This document shows, one piece after another, positions 1 through 8,756 of a stretch of 64,000 nucleotides of DNA (position 1 is its first letter; each line of letters begins with the position of its first letter). The stretch is from Peptococcaceae bacterium (GTDB lineage Bacteria; Bacillota; Dehalobacteriia; UBA4068; JAAVYR01): positions 62,001 to 126,000 of the forward strand of contig JAAVYR010000014.1 in the NCBI GenBank assembly GCA_022791255.1. Direction: 5' to 3'. Under the pieces are notes generated by a model. The model was not told where the DNA came from, made no database searches, and saw only the letters and a program-made list of their open reading frames with translations. The position numbers and the translations under genes are program-made.

Positions 1-789
1 AAGCCCGTCACTTCCCAGCACCGCTTGTGCCTGAAGAAACTCTTCTTCTAATTGCCTAGCAGCTTGGGCCAATTGCTCCCTGTCGACTGGCAATTCATGA
101 GCAGGACAAAGCAAAAACTCCTCTATAGCACTGGTCATTCGCTGGTTCGCCACGGAGAAAAAGTGGATAGCTTCCACCTCATCATCAAAAAACTCTACCC
201 GAATAGCCTGCCCATAAACAAAGGGATAAATATCCAAAATATCCCCTCGCAAACTAAAACAACCAGCCTCTTCTACTTTTTTCTCTCTTCGATAGCCCAG
301 CTTTATCAGGGTTTCTGGCAATTGCGTCAAATCCACCTGGTCACCTTTTTTCACCATACGGATATCTGCAGCAAAATGAGATAAAGGCGCCAGTTTCCGG
401 GTAAGGCTGGCACCCTCTGCTACCACCAGGATTTTTTCTTTTTTTGCCAGTCTCGTCAATACCTGGATACGTTGACGAACCACTTCCAGGTTATTCCCCT
501 GGACAGCAAAAGGCAGCAGCTCCAGATAAGGAAATAAATAAACCTGCTCCTCTCCTAATACACCAGACAGATTATGATACATAAGCTGAGCAGATTTCTC
601 ATCCACTGTCACCACCAGTTGACTGCTACTGCCAGCTAGAAAGGTATTGATAATGGTGGCAGTCTGTGCTAAAAGATTAGTCGCGACTATCTCCGTCATC
701 ACTGGACTTTTCTTATTATCAGCTACCAATTGTTCCCGCAAATAAGCATAATATGGCGTTTCTTGCCAACGGGCTAATACTTCTAACAT
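1..789 (-). CDS. mfd: Transcription-repair coupling factor Mfd (N-terminal part, cut by window edge)
   Basis: This is an open frame of 263 codons that leaves the window, so it is missing from the ORF track. ATG at 787-789 follows GGAGG with a 7-nt gap; the other nearby ATG hits a stop within four codons. Mfd is the ATP-dependent translocase that removes stalled RNA polymerase and recruits UvrA. The visible part is the UvrB-like N-terminal module, recognised by EEAGCFSLRGDILDIYP followed by RVEFFDDEVEAIHFF. The helicase domain lies outside the window. The gene follows pth on the same strand, 41 bases on, the usual order in Bacillota. The family call is firm; only about the first quarter of the protein is seen. 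Confidence 0.9.
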   Translation of the reverse strand, partial: MLEVLARWQETPYYAYLREQLVADNKKSPVMTEIVATNLLAQTATIINTFLAGSSSQLVVTVDEKSAQLMYHNLSGVLGEEQVYLFPYLELLPFAVQGNNLEVVRQRIQVLTRLAKKEKILVVAEGASLTRKLAPLSHFAADIRMVKKGDQVDLTQLPETLIKLGYRREKKVEEAGCFSLRGDILDIYPFVYGQAIRVEFFDDEVEAIHFFSVANQRMTSAIEEFLLCPAHELPVDREQLAQAARQLEEEFLQAQAVLGSDGL

Positions 790-830
790 GTCATGCCTCC
801 TTTATATTGCTTTCCAGAGAGTGGTAAATC

Positions 831-1397
831 CTATTTATCTTGCCGATTATAACGGTTCATGGCCTCTGTGATACCATGCTTTACCCAGCAAGTAATGGCG
901 TCCATGGCTTTTGCAATGCCATCATCAATCAGTGCGTCTTCTTCTGGGGAAAATTTTCCCAGAACAAAATCTTTGCCTTGGGCATACTGACTTTTCCCAA
1001 TGCCGATTTTCAGCCGAGAAAGCTGTTCCGTACCGAAAAGACGGATAATATCTCGCATACCGTTGTGCCCACCGCAGCTGCCCTTTTGCCGCAGTTTCAC
1101 AGTACCCACCGCTAAATCCATATCATCATACACAACCAGCAGGTCTTCTTTATCTACTTTATAAAACTGCATCACAGCAAGAACAGCCTGCCCGCTTAAA
1201 TTCATAAAAGTTTGGGGCTTTACTAATAACACCTTTTCCCCGTCAATTTTGGTCTCGCCGATGAGGGCCTGAAAGTTGTTTTTCCATCCTTGCACACTAT
1301 GTCTTTCCCCAAAGCTATCAATGGTCATAAAGCCCACATTATGACGAGTAGCCGCATACTCTATACCGGGATTACCTAATCCTACAACGATTTTCAT
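831..1397 (-). CDS. pth: Peptidyl-tRNA hydrolase
   Basis: The product cleaves peptidyl-tRNA released by drop-off and recycles tRNA in the cytoplasm. The 188 residues are the usual Pth length. GLGNPG at the start, the catalytic histidine in TRHNVGF (about residue 20), the aspartate region VVYDDMDL and the glycine loop KGSCGGHNGMRDI are all present. It lies directly before mfd and behind its own promoter, because a terminator separates it from prs upstream. Function is certain from the motifs. Confidence 0.97.
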   Translation of the reverse strand: MKIVVGLGNPGIEYAATRHNVGFMTIDSFGERHSVQGWKNNFQALIGETKIDGEKVLLVKPQTFMNLSGQAVLAVMQFYKVDKEDLLVVYDDMDLAVGTVKLRQKGSCGGHNGMRDIIRLFGTEQLSRLKIGIGKSQYAQGKDFVLGKFSPEEDALIDDGIAKAMDAITCWVKHGITEAMNRYNRQDK

Positions 1398-1433
1398 TTT
1401 TCTTCCTCACGATTATTTTTTCTAGAGTTCTTT

Positions 1434-1463
1434 ATTATAATCCTATTTTTAAGAATTAGTCAA
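1434..1463 (-). promoter_or_regulatory. Sigma-A promoter for pth-mfd
   Basis: On the minus strand TTGACT (1458-1463) and TATAAT (1434-1439) are separated by 18 bases, about 35 bases upstream of the pth start codon. It sits downstream of the prs terminator, so it would give pth-mfd independent transcription. Confidence 0.7.
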
Positions 1464-1567
1464 TGCACCTTTTGCCTTCGCTCTCATATAATAAGATTAG
1501 ATACTGAAAAGTATCTGATTTACCCTGGGCAATCTTTTACCCGCATTGTTACCTCTCCTCCTCAAAA

Positions 1568-1597
1568 AAGGTCTAAAGCGTTTGCTTTAGACCTTTT
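1568..1597 (-). terminator. Rho-independent terminator after prs
   Basis: The stem AGGTCTAAAGC/GCTTTAGACCT has a 4-base loop and is followed on the minus strand by a T run. It lies 37 bases beyond the prs stop codon. Confidence 0.85.
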
Positions 1598-1633
1598 TCC
1601 TATTCTTATATTTTCTTACATTAAGATACCATC

Positions 1634-2581
1634 TTAGTCAAATAATTTGCTGACAGATAAATCTTCATGGATGCGAATAATCCCTTCGCCCAAGAGAGAC
1701 GCTACAGAAATAGATTTAATTTTACTGGAGGTGCCTTGTCTGTCTGGCGTCAAGGGAATAGTGTTGGTAATCATCACTTCTTTTATCACCGAATTTTCCA
1801 ACCGTTCTACAGCAGGCGGAGAAAATACCGGATGGGTACAGCAGGCATAGACCGTCTTTGCCCCCATTTTTTTGAGCACTTCTGCGCCTTTGGTAATGGT
1901 ACCGGCCGTATCAATAATATCATCTACCATAATGACATTTTTATCTTTGATATTCCCGATAACATTCATGATTTCCGCTTTATTCGCTTCCGGACGCCGC
2001 TTGTCAATAATCGCAATTTCTGCACCTAAACGATGGGCCATATTCCGAGCACGAACCACACCGCCAATATCAGGAGAAACCACCACAATATCCTCTAAGC
2101 CCATATTCTTATAATACTCCGCAAGGAGAGGAACGCCTGGCAAGTGGTCCAATGGAATGTCAAAGAACCCTTGGATAGCGCTGGCATGTAAATCCATAGA
2201 AACCACTCTGTCAGCTCCGGCAGCTGTAATCAAGTTGGCCATGAGCTTGGCAGAGATTGGGTCACGGGCCTTGCTTTTCCGTTCTTGACGAGCATAGCCA
2301 TAATAAGGAATAACAGCGGTAATCCGTTGGGCAGAAGCCCGTTTCATGGCGTCTATCATAATCAACAATTCCATAATATTATCATTGGTTGGATAGCAAG
2401 TAGGCTGCACGATAAATACATCAGCACCCCGCACGCTTTCGTTGATTTCGATGGCAATTTCCCCATCGCAAAAAGTCTTTACTTTAGATTGTCCCAGCTC
2501 GATACCAAGATAATCAGCAATTTCTTTAGCTAATTCCGGATTAGCATTGCCGGTAAAAAGCTTTAATTTCCGCAAAGTCAT
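1634..2581 (-). CDS. prs: Ribose-phosphate pyrophosphokinase
   Basis: The enzyme makes PRPP from ribose 5-phosphate and ATP for nucleotide, histidine and NAD synthesis. The 315 residues match the class I enzyme. Visible motifs are the flexible loop RQERKSKARDPISAKL, the metal-binding DLHASAIQGFFDIP, VVSPDIGGVVRARNMA, and the PRPP-binding loop VDDIIDTAGTI. The start has GGAGG 8 bases upstream. It lies downstream of glmU with a repeat-bearing 250-base gap and ends at a strong terminator. Confidence 0.97.
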   Translation of the reverse strand: MTLRKLKLFTGNANPELAKEIADYLGIELGQSKVKTFCDGEIAIEINESVRGADVFIVQPTCYPTNDNIMELLIMIDAMKRASAQRITAVIPYYGYARQERKSKARDPISAKLMANLITAAGADRVVSMDLHASAIQGFFDIPLDHLPGVPLLAEYYKNMGLEDIVVVSPDIGGVVRARNMAHRLGAEIAIIDKRRPEANKAEIMNVIGNIKDKNVIMVDDIIDTAGTITKGAEVLKKMGAKTVYACCTHPVFSPPAVERLENSVIKEVMITNTIPLTPDRQGTSSKIKSISVASLLGEGIIRIHEDLSVSKLFD

Positions 2582-2644
2582 AAAGATTTCCTCCCGATAT
2601 TTATTCCCTATATTCTGTTACAACATTTTATAAAATGAAACCAT

Positions 2645-2717
2645 ATTGTCATTCCGAAGCGTAAAACGACGAAAAATCTTTTTAAATCCTTCCCATGCGT
2701 TCAGGATGACAATATTG
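2645..2717. repeat. Degenerate dispersed palindromic repeat (TGTCAT...GGATGACA family)
   Basis: The prs-glmU gap holds an inverted repeat starting ATTGTCATTCCGAAGCG and ending GTTCAGGATGACAATAT. It is one of about ten copies of the TGTCATcCTGAG / CTCAGGATGACA element seen in intergenic regions of this window. The rest of the gap shows nothing. Confidence 0.6.
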
Positions 2718-2830
2718 TACAAGAATGCATACAATTTTTTATTACTATAAATAATTCGACTTGTTTCCAGAATATCCTGCCATAGCTTGTCCCATATTCC
2801 AAGAAAGAGACAGGATATTTTCCCGCTGTT

Positions 2831-4192
2831 TTATTTTTTCTTTACCCAGTCTTCCTTGATATATTGCCGACCTCTGGCTACAGCCAAAGCATTTGCCGGC
2901 ACTTCCTTGGTTATGGTAGAGCCTGCAGCTACAAAGGCGTTTTCTCCCACTTCTACCGGCGCTACCAAGTTGCTATTGCTGCCGATAAAGGCACCGTCTC
3001 TAATGATAGTTGGATGTTTTTTCTCACCGTCATAGTTACAAGTAATCGTACCGCAGCCAATATTAACATGGCTGCCAACAGTAGCGTCACCGATGTAGCT
3101 CAAGTGCGGCACCTTGCTGCCTTCCCCTATCTGAGAATTTTTAATTTCGACAAAGTCGCCTACTTTTGCATTTTCTGCAATGACGCTGCCTGGCCGCAAA
3201 TAGGCAAAAGGACCGATTTTCACATGGCTACCCACCTGAGACTCCCACAAAACCGATTTCTTGATTTCACAAAAATCATCTATCACCGTATCAATCAGCT
3301 CTGTATCTGCACCGATAAAGCACTCCCTGCCGATTTTTGTATTGCCTTTTAGCTGTACATTTGGTTCGATAATGGTATCAATATCCACCTCTACATCCTG
3401 TTCGATGTAAACTCGATTAGGGTCTACGATGGTCACCCCTTTGAGCATTAGCTCTTCGCATTTCCGCTTCCGCAAGATGTCCACAGCCTGGGCCATCTGG
3501 ACCCGGTTATTTACCCCTAGGATTTCATGATAATCTGACAGCAACTGCCCGGCAACAACTTTTCCCCGTTTACAAAGATAGCTGATGGTATCTGTCAGAT
3601 AATATTCTCCTGCTGCATTTTCATTATTTAAATGCTCTAATGCCTCTTTCAAATCTGCAACTTTAAAGCAATAGGTACCGGTGTTAATTTCGTTGATACG
3701 CTTTTCCGTCACAGAAGCGTCCTTTTCCTCAATGATAGCGACTACCTGCTCCTCTTCACCACGGATAATACGGCCATAACCAGTAGGATTAGGGAGTTTT
3801 GCTGTCAGCACCATACAAGAAGCGTCACTACTATAAAAAGATTGCAGCATTTTTAATAAAGAATTTCCCGTGAGGAGAGGGGTATCCCCGCAAACCACCA
3901 TGACCACATCAATATCATCTTTGAGGACTGGCATAGCACTCATGATAGCGTGCCCTGTCCCTAGCTGTTCCCGTTGCACAGCATAGTCTACTTGGTCCCC
4001 ATAGACTTCTTGCACCAGTTCCCCCTCATGACCGACCACCATCACAGTCTGGTCTAAATGACACTTCGCAAGCGCTCGGATAACATGAGCCGTCATCGGT
4101 AAACCATTGATTTTATGTAATACTTTTGGTAATTTTGAATTCATCCTAGTGCCTTTCCCGGCTGCTAGAATAATCGCACCTTGCTTTACCAA
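2831..4192 (-). CDS. glmU: Bifunctional UDP-N-acetylglucosamine pyrophosphorylase / glucosamine-1-phosphate acetyltransferase
   Basis: The product carries out the last two steps to UDP-GlcNAc, the precursor of peptidoglycan. The N-terminal nucleotidyltransferase shows LAAGKGTRMNSKLPKVLH (residues 10-27). The C-terminal half is a left-handed hexapeptide-repeat acetyltransferase ending with IGSNSNLVAPVEVG. The length of 453 is standard. The start is TTG, chosen because GGAGG sits 7 bases upstream. It works with GlmS and GlmM, which are encoded near 50 kb in the same window. Confidence 0.97.
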   Translation of the reverse strand: MVKQGAIILAAGKGTRMNSKLPKVLHKINGLPMTAHVIRALAKCHLDQTVMVVGHEGELVQEVYGDQVDYAVQREQLGTGHAIMSAMPVLKDDIDVVMVVCGDTPLLTGNSLLKMLQSFYSSDASCMVLTAKLPNPTGYGRIIRGEEEQVVAIIEEKDASVTEKRINEINTGTYCFKVADLKEALEHLNNENAAGEYYLTDTISYLCKRGKVVAGQLLSDYHEILGVNNRVQMAQAVDILRKRKCEELMLKGVTIVDPNRVYIEQDVEVDIDTIIEPNVQLKGNTKIGRECFIGADTELIDTVIDDFCEIKKSVLWESQVGSHVKIGPFAYLRPGSVIAENAKVGDFVEIKNSQIGEGSKVPHLSYIGDATVGSHVNIGCGTITCNYDGEKKHPTIIRDGAFIGSNSNLVAPVEVGENAFVAAGSTITKEVPANALAVARGRQYIKEDWVKKK

Positions 4193-4320
4193 ATTAATTC
4201 CTCCGTTCTTTCGTCAGAAAATTACATGATTGTTAATATTATATCAACTTTCCCCTCATAAGACCAGCAAAATATTATATACCAACTAGAAAGAAATTAT
4301 ACATACCCTCCCTATTTACA

Positions 4321-4353
4321 AAAAAATAGACCATATCATATGGTCTATTTTTT
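4321..4353 (-). terminator. Palindromic terminator after spoVG
   Basis: ATAGACCATAT and ATATGGTCTAT form a nearly perfect stem flanked by A and T runs. It lies 63 bases beyond the spoVG stop. Confidence 0.85.
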
Positions 4354-4415
4354 ACATCTCCATAAAATTCCATCAAATTCCATGAAATTCTACGCAAACC
4401 TATAGGTTTTACGTG

Positions 4416-4706
4416 TTACTCCACTTCGTCAACTGGTTCATTTTCTGCAGCAGCTAAAGCTTCATAATATTTATCCAAAACTTCTTTTTGGATTAAATCT
4501 CTGGCTTCTTGGGAAATAGGATGGGCAATATCTCTAAAGTCGCCTGTTGCAGTTTTGCGACTAGGCATCGCTACAAAAAGACCATTTTGTCCATCAACAA
4601 CCTTCACATCATGTACCACCAAAGCATTGTCGATGGTCACGGAAACGATTGCTTTCATTTTTCCTTCTGCTAAAATTTTTCTTACTCTTACATCAGTAAT
4701 ATCCAT
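4416..4706 (-). CDS. spoVG: Septation protein / RNA-binding regulator SpoVG
   Basis: The 96-residue product matches SpoVG through [21 protein letters not shown] and FRDIAHPIS. SpoVG is a small nucleic-acid-binding regulator linked to septation and sporulation. I start at the ATG at 4704-4706 because GGGTGGGG lies 6 bases upstream and the family begins M(E/D)(V/I)TDVR. The ORF track starts 7 codons earlier at a TTG that lies within the Shine-Dalgarno region. The gene precedes glmU, as in many Bacillota. Confidence 0.95.
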   Translation of the reverse strand: MDITDVRVRKILAEGKMKAIVSVTIDNALVVHDVKVVDGQNGLFVAMPSRKTATGDFRDIAHPISQEARDLIQKEVLDKYYEALAAAENEPVDEVE

Positions 4707-4922
4707 GGTCAACCCCACCCTTCTCAAAACAAAAACTCTGTAAATAAATTCTGCAAATTAAATACTTCTTTTTTATACTTTATCTCTTATTTTATATATT
4801 CTAGACAGATAAAAATTCTCCTTTATTTTTTTCTTATTATTCCAGGAAAAACAGGTTTTTCTCCCCTATATTCCATCCATCACTACTCCTATTACTTTTC
4901 CCGGATTAAATAAAAAAATTCT

Positions 4923-4951
4923 TTGCTTTTAGCCCATAGGAAAGTTATAAT
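4923..4951 (+). promoter_or_regulatory. Sigma-A promoter of the corA leader transcript
   Basis: TTGCTT (4923-4928) and TATAAT (4946-4951) are 17 bases apart. Transcription would begin near 4958 and give a 5' leader of about 135 bases before the corA ATG. Confidence 0.75.
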
Positions 4952-4994
4952 AAATCTAAGAGTATCATACTTATTTTTTATGGAGGTGACCATA

Positions 4995-5048
4995 GTGGAG
5001 GCTGACCCTAAATATCATATAAGAAATTTTTTTGCATTACAAAAATAA
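4995..5048 (+). CDS. Putative 17-residue leader peptide upstream of corA
   Basis: GGAGGTGA (4982-4989) is 5 bases before GTG, which opens a frame encoding MEADPKYHIRNFFALQK and stops at TAA 5046-5048. It is too short for the ORF track. Two in-frame upstream starts (ATG 4980, GTG 4986) lack a Shine-Dalgarno. The acidic-proline N-terminus resembles the enterobacterial MgtL leader, whose early Glu/Asp-Pro codons destabilise ribosomes when Mg2+ is low. The stop codon directly touches the first arm of the hairpins that control access to the corA ribosome-binding site. Translation of this frame is inferred from the strong Shine-Dalgarno. A regulatory role is inferred from the layout. Confidence 0.55.
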   Translation: MEADPKYHIRNFFALQK

Positions 5049-5093
5049 GGGGAAACCACCACAGGACTTTCCCCAGAAGAAAGGGGAAAGATT
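5049..5093 (+). promoter_or_regulatory. Mutually exclusive hairpins controlling the corA ribosome-binding site
   Basis: There are three segments: 1 = GGGGAAA (5049-5055), 2 = CTTTCCCC (5067-5074), 3 = GGGGAAAG (5083-5090). Segments 1:2 can form 7 pairs and segments 2:3 can form 8 pairs. They cannot form together. Segment 3 is the Shine-Dalgarno of corA (ATG at 5094). Pairing 2:3 would block translation and pairing 1:2 would free it. A ribosome terminating on the leader peptide stop would cover segment 1. Confidence 0.6.
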
Positions 5094-6026
5094 ATGCTCA
5101 CCATCTATCAGACAACAGCTACAGACGATATTGCAGCTATTTCTACCATCGAAAAAGGCTGCTGGATTAATCTCATCAACCCTACCGAAGCAGAAATCGC
5201 CTATATCGCCCAAAGCACCGAGATTGCTACCGACTTCTTAAAATATCCTTTGGACGATGAAGAAATTTCCCGTGTAGAAGTAGAAGAAGAACAAACCATG
5301 ATTATCGTCAATGTGCCAGTAGAACGGGACGCTGATGTCAACTATGACACTATTCCATTAGGCATTGTTTTAAACGACGACTATATTATCACCGTCTGCT
5401 TAGAAGATATTAAGCTGGAAAATGATTTTGTCAAAACCCGCGTCAAGGGCATGACCACTTACAAGAAAACCCGGTTTATCCTGCAGCTGCTGCAGAAAAA
5501 GACTAATTTATACTTAAAATATCTGCGGGAAATCAACCGTCATACAGAAGATATCGAGCGAGAGCTGCACCGCTCCATGCGCAACCAGGAATTAAGCCAT
5601 TTGCTGAACATCCAAAAAAGCTTGGTATACTTCATCACCTCCCTCCGCGCTAATGAAAAGGTAATGCAGCGACTTCTCCGCGGCAAGGCATTAAAACTCT
5701 ATGAGGAAGATGAAGACCTATTAGAAGATGTATTAATCGAAAACCATCAGGCAATCGAGATGGCGGATATTTACAGCAACATTTCTACCGGCACCATGAA
5801 TGCCTTCGCTTCCATCATTTCTAATAATCTCAGCATCGTTATGAAGCTACTAGCCGGCATCACCATTGTCATGTCCATCCCTACCATGATTGCCAGTTTC
5901 TTCGGCATGAATTTACTTGGCATTCCCTTTGCTGACCATCCTTACGGCTTTGCCATTATCTCAGGCATTGCAGTCATCGCCTGTTGCATCAGCATCATCA
6001 TCCTGATGAAAAAAGATATGTTATAA
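5094..6026 (+). CDS. corA: CorA family Mg2+ (divalent cation) channel
   Basis: The 310-residue protein has a long cytoplasmic helical N-terminal part and two C-terminal membrane segments. Between these lies the CorA signature GMN (FFGMNLLGIPF, about residue 270). The family forms pentameric channels that import Mg2+, and often Co2+ or Ni2+. The start has AGGGGAAAG a few bases upstream. It stands alone, divergent from spoVG, with its own promoter and terminator. The leader suggests control of translation by Mg2+ (see the leader entries). The family is certain; the ion preference is by analogy. Confidence 0.93.
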   Translation: MLTIYQTTATDDIAAISTIEKGCWINLINPTEAEIAYIAQSTEIATDFLKYPLDDEEISRVEVEEEQTMIIVNVPVERDADVNYDTIPLGIVLNDDYIITVCLEDIKLENDFVKTRVKGMTTYKKTRFILQLLQKKTNLYLKYLREINRHTEDIERELHRSMRNQELSHLLNIQKSLVYFITSLRANEKVMQRLLRGKALKLYEEDEDLLEDVLIENHQAIEMADIYSNISTGTMNAFASIISNNLSIVMKLLAGITIVMSIPTMIASFFGMNLLGIPFADHPYGFAIISGIAVIACCISIIILMKKDML

Positions 6027-6049
6027 AAACAACTTGATAAAAACAATAA

Positions 6050-6078
6050 ATGCCCAGCATTTCACGCTGGGCATTTTT
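6050..6078 (+). terminator. Rho-independent terminator after corA
   Basis: ATGCCCAGC and GCTGGGCAT form the stem, followed by TTTTTAT. It begins 24 bases after the corA stop. Confidence 0.88.
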
Positions 6079-6096
6079 ATATATGGTATTAATAGA

Positions 6097-7848
6097 TTAG
6101 TTGTAATAATAAATCATATAATAGGGCACATCATACCACAGTGCGTCTTTATCTTTGGGGCCGTTTTGCATCAGCGCCAAATAATAGTCTCCCTTTTCCA
6201 TAGTGCCATATAAAGTCTGCATACAGGAGTTATTGATTGTTTCAGCGTCACTAAGAGCGATGATATTTTCTTCGTCATCAATTAACATTAGCACTAAGTT
6301 TTTGGTAAACCAATCAGAACCACAAGTTAACCCCACCGCAATGTAAGTTTTTTCCGTTACAGAAATCCGAAACATATCTACATCATTCGGCGTATCAATA
6401 GCCCCAATCATCATTTCATCAGCCGGATACACATTGGCATTGCCTCGGGTATCATTGGGCTCCTGTTCATAGTAGTTGCCCTCTTCATCAGAGGATAAGG
6501 CCTCAAGATGATGCTCATTAAATAAATAGGCTAAGGACTCGCCATCTGTCAAAGGCACCTCTGCGATGTGATTAGCCGCCACCGCAAAACCAACATTTTT
6601 ATCATCTCGCAAACCGCTGGTAGTTACACCAATGACCTGTCCTCGTTCATTGAGTAGCGCACCACCAGAACTACCCGCCGCAATAGGCGCTGTCATCTGT
6701 AACATGACTTTTTTATTCACCAACTGGTGCCGATTGGTAACCAGCCCCTCTGTTAGGGTATTCATATGCCCCTTAGGGCTGCCCAGCGCATAAACTTTAT
6801 CGCCGTTTTCTACCAAATCAGAATTACCAATGGTCAAATAGGGCGTTTTTTTCGTGGTCTTAATTTGCAGGATAGCCAGGTCATTCTCTTCGTCGATACC
6901 CCAAACCACATCTACTGGATAAGTCTTGCCATTGGTCAGATGAACTTTAGCGCTATAAGCATTTTTTATCACATGGTAATTGGTCACAAAACGGCCGTCT
7001 TCTCCAATGAAGAAGCCGCTGCCCGTACCTAAAAGCACATCCTTTCGGTCGAATACTTCGATTAAGAAAACAGCTGGAGATGCTTTTTCATAAATCTCTC
7101 CGGCACTAAGCTGCAAAGAGCCGGCAGTAAGGTCTAGTTCTTTCTCAGCAAAGATAGCAAGCTGTTCGTCATTTTCTGCTGCAGCAAGGATTGCCTCCCC
7201 AGTGATAGCACCATCATTTAAATAAAGCTTCTTTAAAAGAGATATATCACTATCCTTCAATGTTACAAACAGAGCTTGATAAGAAAGATGCACACAATAA
7301 CCACGGGTTAAAAATTCCATAGACTGCAAACGATCATATTGTTCCTGAGTATATAATCCTACTTCCAGGCCCTTTTTTAAAGAAGCGTCATAGGTAAAGT
7401 CTTTCCCCTCGCCATCCTGATACCCCAAAGACCGCAATAGAAAGGTAACAAACTGACTAGGTGTTACACTCTCCCCAAAGCCAAATAAATCCTTTCCAAC
7501 GCCATTGGTTAAACGCTCTTGATACAAATAGCCCAGATAAGGGTCTGCCCAAGCCTGACTATCCCGGAAGGGATGACTGGCATTTATCTCTTTGGCTAAG
7601 TTTTCTTTCCCCAAAAGCCGCGTCAGCATCACAGAGCTTTCTGCACGGCTAGCAAGCCGGTGCAGCTCGTAGCCTCGCTCCGTCCCCAGAAAAAGCCCCA
7701 TGTTATTCAAAGTGTCCGCCTCTGCTAAATAACTAGGCTCAGCTGCAGCCCAAGCGCCTTGCGGCAACAAAAACAACAAAAACAAGACCAACAGCAAACA
7801 CCATATATTTTTACCCTGTTTATATTTCAAATGCACTACATATGCCAT
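6097..7848 (-). CDS. Secreted trypsin-like serine protease with N-terminal SLH-like and C-terminal PPC-like domain
   Basis: There is a signal peptide with a long leucine-rich core ending at AWAAA (about residue 36). Residues about 40-210 resemble SLH-like surface-attachment modules (ADTLNNMGLFLGTERGYEL). A trypsin-fold protease of the DegP/HtrA type follows, with histidine in TNYHVI, aspartate in ENDLAIL and serine in AAGSSGGAL. Then EQEPNDTRGNANVYP begins a bacterial pre-peptidase C-terminal type beta-sandwich. GAGGTGAT precedes the ATG. It probably acts at the cell surface. Substrate unknown. It stands alone between two terminators. Confidence 0.85.
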   Translation of the reverse strand: MAYVVHLKYKQGKNIWCLLLVLFLLFLLPQGAWAAAEPSYLAEADTLNNMGLFLGTERGYELHRLASRAESSVMLTRLLGKENLAKEINASHPFRDSQAWADPYLGYLYQERLTNGVGKDLFGFGESVTPSQFVTFLLRSLGYQDGEGKDFTYDASLKKGLEVGLYTQEQYDRLQSMEFLTRGYCVHLSYQALFVTLKDSDISLLKKLYLNDGAITGEAILAAAENDEQLAIFAEKELDLTAGSLQLSAGEIYEKASPAVFLIEVFDRKDVLLGTGSGFFIGEDGRFVTNYHVIKNAYSAKVHLTNGKTYPVDVVWGIDEENDLAILQIKTTKKTPYLTIGNSDLVENGDKVYALGSPKGHMNTLTEGLVTNRHQLVNKKVMLQMTAPIAAGSSGGALLNERGQVIGVTTSGLRDDKNVGFAVAANHIAEVPLTDGESLAYLFNEHHLEALSSDEEGNYYEQEPNDTRGNANVYPADEMMIGAIDTPNDVDMFRISVTEKTYIAVGLTCGSDWFTKNLVLMLIDDEENIIALSDAETINNSCMQTLYGTMEKGDYYLALMQNGPKDKDALWYDVPYYMIYYYN

Positions 7849-7872
7849 AATATCACCTCATATCTATCAGCA

Positions 7873-7912
7873 TAAAAAAAGAACCTTGGTATTTTCTTAA
7901 AAAAACCAAGCT
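7873..7912 (-). terminator. Probable terminator after the GntR gene
   Basis: On the minus strand GCTTGGT and ACCAAGG pair across an A/T-rich loop and are followed by a run of T. It lies 31 bases past the gntR stop. Confidence 0.6.
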
Positions 7913-7943
7913 CCTTTCTCTTTATTTATGATTTATTTATTCT

Positions 7944-8645
7944 TTATTCATGAATGTTACCAACGCCATATTGATTATTTAAAATATCCACAATACTAAT
8001 ATGAGCATTATTAATATGTACAGATGCCGCTTGTCTTGCTGCTTCCCTATCCCGGCGAGAAAGAGCTGCCACAATATCCTGATGTTCTTGATAAGCAAAT
8101 TTAATACGCTCTTCAGGTTTTAAGGACATTTTCCGATAGCGCAGAATTTTTTCCATGATATTGTTAATCATCTGCACCAATCGTTCGTTTTGACTGGCTG
8201 TATAAATCACTGCATGAAAAGAAGTATCCAGCTTCACCCATTCTTCTACATCATGGCTGGCAGTAGCTTTTTCAAACAAATCCAAATGCCGGTATAAATC
8301 TGCAATTTGTTCTTCAGAAATCCGTTCTGCCGCAAGAGAAGCAGCCAATGCCTCTAATGCTTCCCGAATTTCAAACACATCTGTGATGTCTTTCAAAGAA
8401 AATCCAGATACATAAGCGCCTTTTCTGGGCGTCATAACAACGAAACCTTCCATTTCCAGGCGGCGGATAGCCTCCCGTACAGGCGTCCGGCTTACCCCTA
8501 AATCCTCTGCCAGCTGCACCTCCATCAGGCGCTCTCCAGAAGGCAGTGTGCCATCGACGATAGCCTCCCGCAGTTTTTCAAACACCAATTCCCGCAGAGG
8601 TTTATAACTCTCTAGTTTGATTGTTGTTAAAGCCCCTCTTGTCAT
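7944..8645 (-). CDS. GntR family regulator, FadR/FCD subfamily
   Basis: An N-terminal winged helix (VQLAEDLGVSRTPVREAIRRLE, about residues 38-58) is followed by an all-helical FCD ligand domain (residues about 80-220). I start at the ATG at 8643-8645 (MTRGALTT) because GGGAGGGG lies upstream of it; the longer ORF has no such signal. This gives 233 residues, typical for the group. It follows ispE on the same strand, but no catabolic target gene is adjacent. FCD regulators usually bind small carboxylates; the ligand cannot be read here. Confidence 0.88.
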   Translation of the reverse strand: MTRGALTTIKLESYKPLRELVFEKLREAIVDGTLPSGERLMEVQLAEDLGVSRTPVREAIRRLEMEGFVVMTPRKGAYVSGFSLKDITDVFEIREALEALAASLAAERISEEQIADLYRHLDLFEKATASHDVEEWVKLDTSFHAVIYTASQNERLVQMINNIMEKILRYRKMSLKPEERIKFAYQEHQDIVAALSRRDREAARQAASVHINNAHISIVDILNNQYGVGNIHE

Positions 8646-8756
8646 GAAAAAGCCCCTCCCTTTACACTTCCCATCAAATCCCCGTAGACACGCCATCACC
8701 TACTATAACAGCAGCTTGGCGCTACAAACGGCTAATGCAGCCTTTATAAACATCTT

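Noticed and set aside
52-384. 110-codon plus-strand ORF at the left edge
   Set aside because: It lies antisense to the clear mfd frame, which has a good start and UvrB-like motifs. It has no Shine-Dalgarno and no recognisable product.
5032-5241. 69-codon plus-strand ORF overlapping the corA start
   Set aside because: It overlaps corA in another frame. Its ATG has no Shine-Dalgarno, and the hairpin region runs through it. The 17-codon leader frame upstream is the better candidate.
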